DNA of 15,923 bases from Desulfobulbaceae bacterium UBA5628 (GTDB taxonomy: Bacteria > Desulfobacterota > Desulfobulbia > Desulfobulbales > Desulfurivibrionaceae): contig DIKC01000061.1 in assembly GCA_002421565.1 (NCBI GenBank), positions 2,813-18,735 of the forward strand, written 5' to 3'. The position numbers and the translations under genes are program-made. This document shows positions 14,668 to 15,923 of this stretch, piece after piece. Under the pieces are notes generated by a model. That model had not been told where the DNA came from and made no database searches. It saw nothing but the letters and a program-made list of their open reading frames with translations. Position 1 is the first letter of the stretch; each line of letters begins with the position of its first letter.

Positions 14668-15923
14668 ATGAACCCCAACCTTAACCGACCGATCCGCCCT
14701 CGGATGCCACTTGCTCTGTTGCTGCCGCGCTTGGGAGATATCCTGCTTCTGCCGCTGGTGCTGGTGCTGGCCGCCCTGGTGAGTGGCCGAACCCTGGCCG
14801 GTGAACCCTACCTGTTGGCGGCGCTGGCGGCCATGTTGCTCTTTGCTTTTTTTTCCATGGTGCTGCGTCTTTACCCAGCCGATCAAACCGTGGCGCCGAC
14901 CTTCGGTAAACTGCTGCAGGCCTGGGCGTTGACCATTTTTGTCCTGCTGCTGCTCAGTTTTGCCGGCAAGACTACCGAAATATACTCCCGGCTGGTGATT
15001 GGGCTCTGGTTTGTGGCCGTGCCGGTGGCTCTGCTGCTCTGGCGCCGCTTTTGCCTTTGGCTGCTGACAGCCTTGGGACGACAGGAGAGTAGTCAGCGGC
15101 AGGTGGCGATCGCCGGGGCCGGTGATCTGGGTGCCCATCTGGGCCGCTTGTTGGGCGATGATAACTTTGGGGGCGGGCACTTGGTCGCCTATTATGACGA
15201 CGCCAAAACCGTGGGCTATTGTCCCCTGGAAAAAAGCGACATCGCCGTGGCGGGCACCCTTGATGATCTCTGCCGAAAAGCGCTGGCGGGGAAAATCGAC
15301 CGGGTCTATCTGGCCCTGCCTTTACGGGCCGAAAAGCGGATGGTCGAAGTGGCCCGCCGCTTGGGTGATGCCTGTGTCGAAGTCCATCTGGTGCCGGATC
15401 TCTTCGTCTTTAATCTGGTGCAACCCCGCTGGTTCAGCTTTCACGGCCTGCCCATGGTCAGCATCCACGACACTCCCCACACCGGGCTGGACTCCTGGCT
15501 CAAGCAGACCAGCGACTACCTGCTGACCCTGCTGCTGTTGCTCCTGTTCAGCCCGCTGCTACCGGTGATCACCCTTGGGGTCAAGCTCTCGTCGCCTGGC
15601 CCGATAATTTTCACGCAGCGGCGCTACGGCCTGGATGGACGCGAGATCGTGATCTGGAAGTTTCGCACCATGACGGTCTGCGAAGACGACCTTAAACATT
15701 GCGACCAGGCCCGCCCCCACGACCCGCGCCTGACCCGGTTCGGCGCTCTGCTTCGCCGCTACTCCCTGGATGAATTGCCGCAACTGATCAACGTGCTCCA
15801 GGGGCGAATGGCCCTGATCGGCCCTCGCCCCCATGCCGTGGCCCACAACGAGCAGTACCGGCGGCTGATTCCCGACTACATGCTGCGCCACAAGGTCAAA
15901 CCCGGCATCACCGGCTGGGCGCA
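14668..15923 (+). CDS. wcaJ: Undecaprenyl-phosphate glucose phosphotransferase, WcaJ type (3' end outside window)
   Basis: I translated this frame to the window edge: 418 complete codons, no stop. The enzyme transfers a hexose-1-phosphate from a UDP-sugar to undecaprenyl phosphate, initiating repeat-unit synthesis at the inner membrane. Four hydrophobic segments lie in residues 12-135 and a Rossmann-like region with GAGDLGAHLG near 150-160. A fifth hydrophobic segment is near 280-305. The catalytic domain follows, with SPGPIIFTQRRYG, WKFRTM, SLDELPQLINVLQG, LIGPRPHAVAHNEQYRRLI and YMLRHKVKPGITGWA. The PRPHAVAHNE and YMLRHKVKPG strings are typical of the WcaJ subgroup rather than WbaP. The usual basic cluster ahead of the fifth segment is reduced to KQTSD. 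Only a few C-terminal residues should be missing. It overlaps no other gene and starts 2 bp after the GT26 stop. Confidence 0.92.
   Translation, partial: MNPNLNRPIRPRMPLALLLPRLGDILLLPLVLVLAALVSGRTLAGEPYLLAALAAMLLFAFFSMVLRLYPADQTVAPTFGKLLQAWALTIFVLLLLSFAGKTTEIYSRLVIGLWFVAVPVALLLWRRFCLWLLTALGRQESSQRQVAIAGAGDLGAHLGRLLGDDNFGGGHLVAYYDDAKTVGYCPLEKSDIAVAGTLDDLCRKALAGKIDRVYLALPLRAEKRMVEVARRLGDACVEVHLVPDLFVFNLVQPRWFSFHGLPMVSIHDTPHTGLDSWLKQTSDYLLTLLLLLLFSPLLPVITLGVKLSSPGPIIFTQRRYGLDGREIVIWKFRTMTVCEDDLKHCDQARPHDPRLTRFGALLRRYSLDELPQLINVLQGRMALIGPRPHAVAHNEQYRRLIPDYMLRHKVKPGITGWA

Noticed and set aside
1..15923. CRISPR array, tRNA or rRNA genes, integrase or transposase genes
   Set aside because: No regularly spaced direct repeats, no tRNA-like or rRNA-like segments and no transposase or recombinase motifs were seen on either strand.

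Overview
The window reads as a chromosomal segment of a Gram-negative bacterium, mostly G+C-rich, with a lipopolysaccharide-export outer-membrane protein (LptD), branched-chain amino acid genes and a large surface-polysaccharide cluster. A perfect 24-bp-arm palindrome of a REP-like type that I associate with Desulfobacterota (deltaproteobacteria) hints at that phylum. This is recollection and inference, not something the window proves.

Left part (1-4436, + strand): the 3' end of ilvD, then lptD, then ilvC, closely spaced. An essential outer-membrane assembly gene therefore sits between two isoleucine/valine biosynthesis genes. A 51-bp REP-like palindrome lies inside lptD, in frame, between the signal peptide and the mature periplasmic domain.

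Middle (4443-6958): a UDP-glucose 6-dehydrogenase gene on the minus strand converges on ilvC with a 6-bp gap and no visible terminator. It diverges from a UDP-glucuronate 4-epimerase gene across a 191-bp region holding candidate promoters. Together the two enzymes convert UDP-glucose to UDP-glucuronate and then UDP-galacturonate.

Right part (5939 to the end, + strand): a nearly uninterrupted run of polysaccharide genes. In order these are the epimerase, a fused ABC exporter resembling lipid-linked oligosaccharide flippases (PglK/MsbA type), a pyruvyltransferase-family protein, a 682-residue protein with two GT2 glycosyltransferase domains, a stand-alone GT2 paralogous to the second of those domains, another GT2, a WecG/TagA-type GT26, and a WcaJ-type undecaprenyl-phosphate sugar phosphotransferase cut by the window edge. 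A coherent reading is that WcaJ loads the first sugar phosphate on the lipid carrier, WecG and the GT2 enzymes extend it using uronic acid and other donors, the pyruvyltransferase may decorate it, and the ABC protein may flip it.

The pyruvyltransferase gene and the first half of the two-domain glycosyltransferase are visibly poorer in G+C than their neighbours. At the junction inside the two-domain glycosyltransferase there is what looks like a relic start codon, which suggests that two once-separate genes were merged by a 2-bp insertion.
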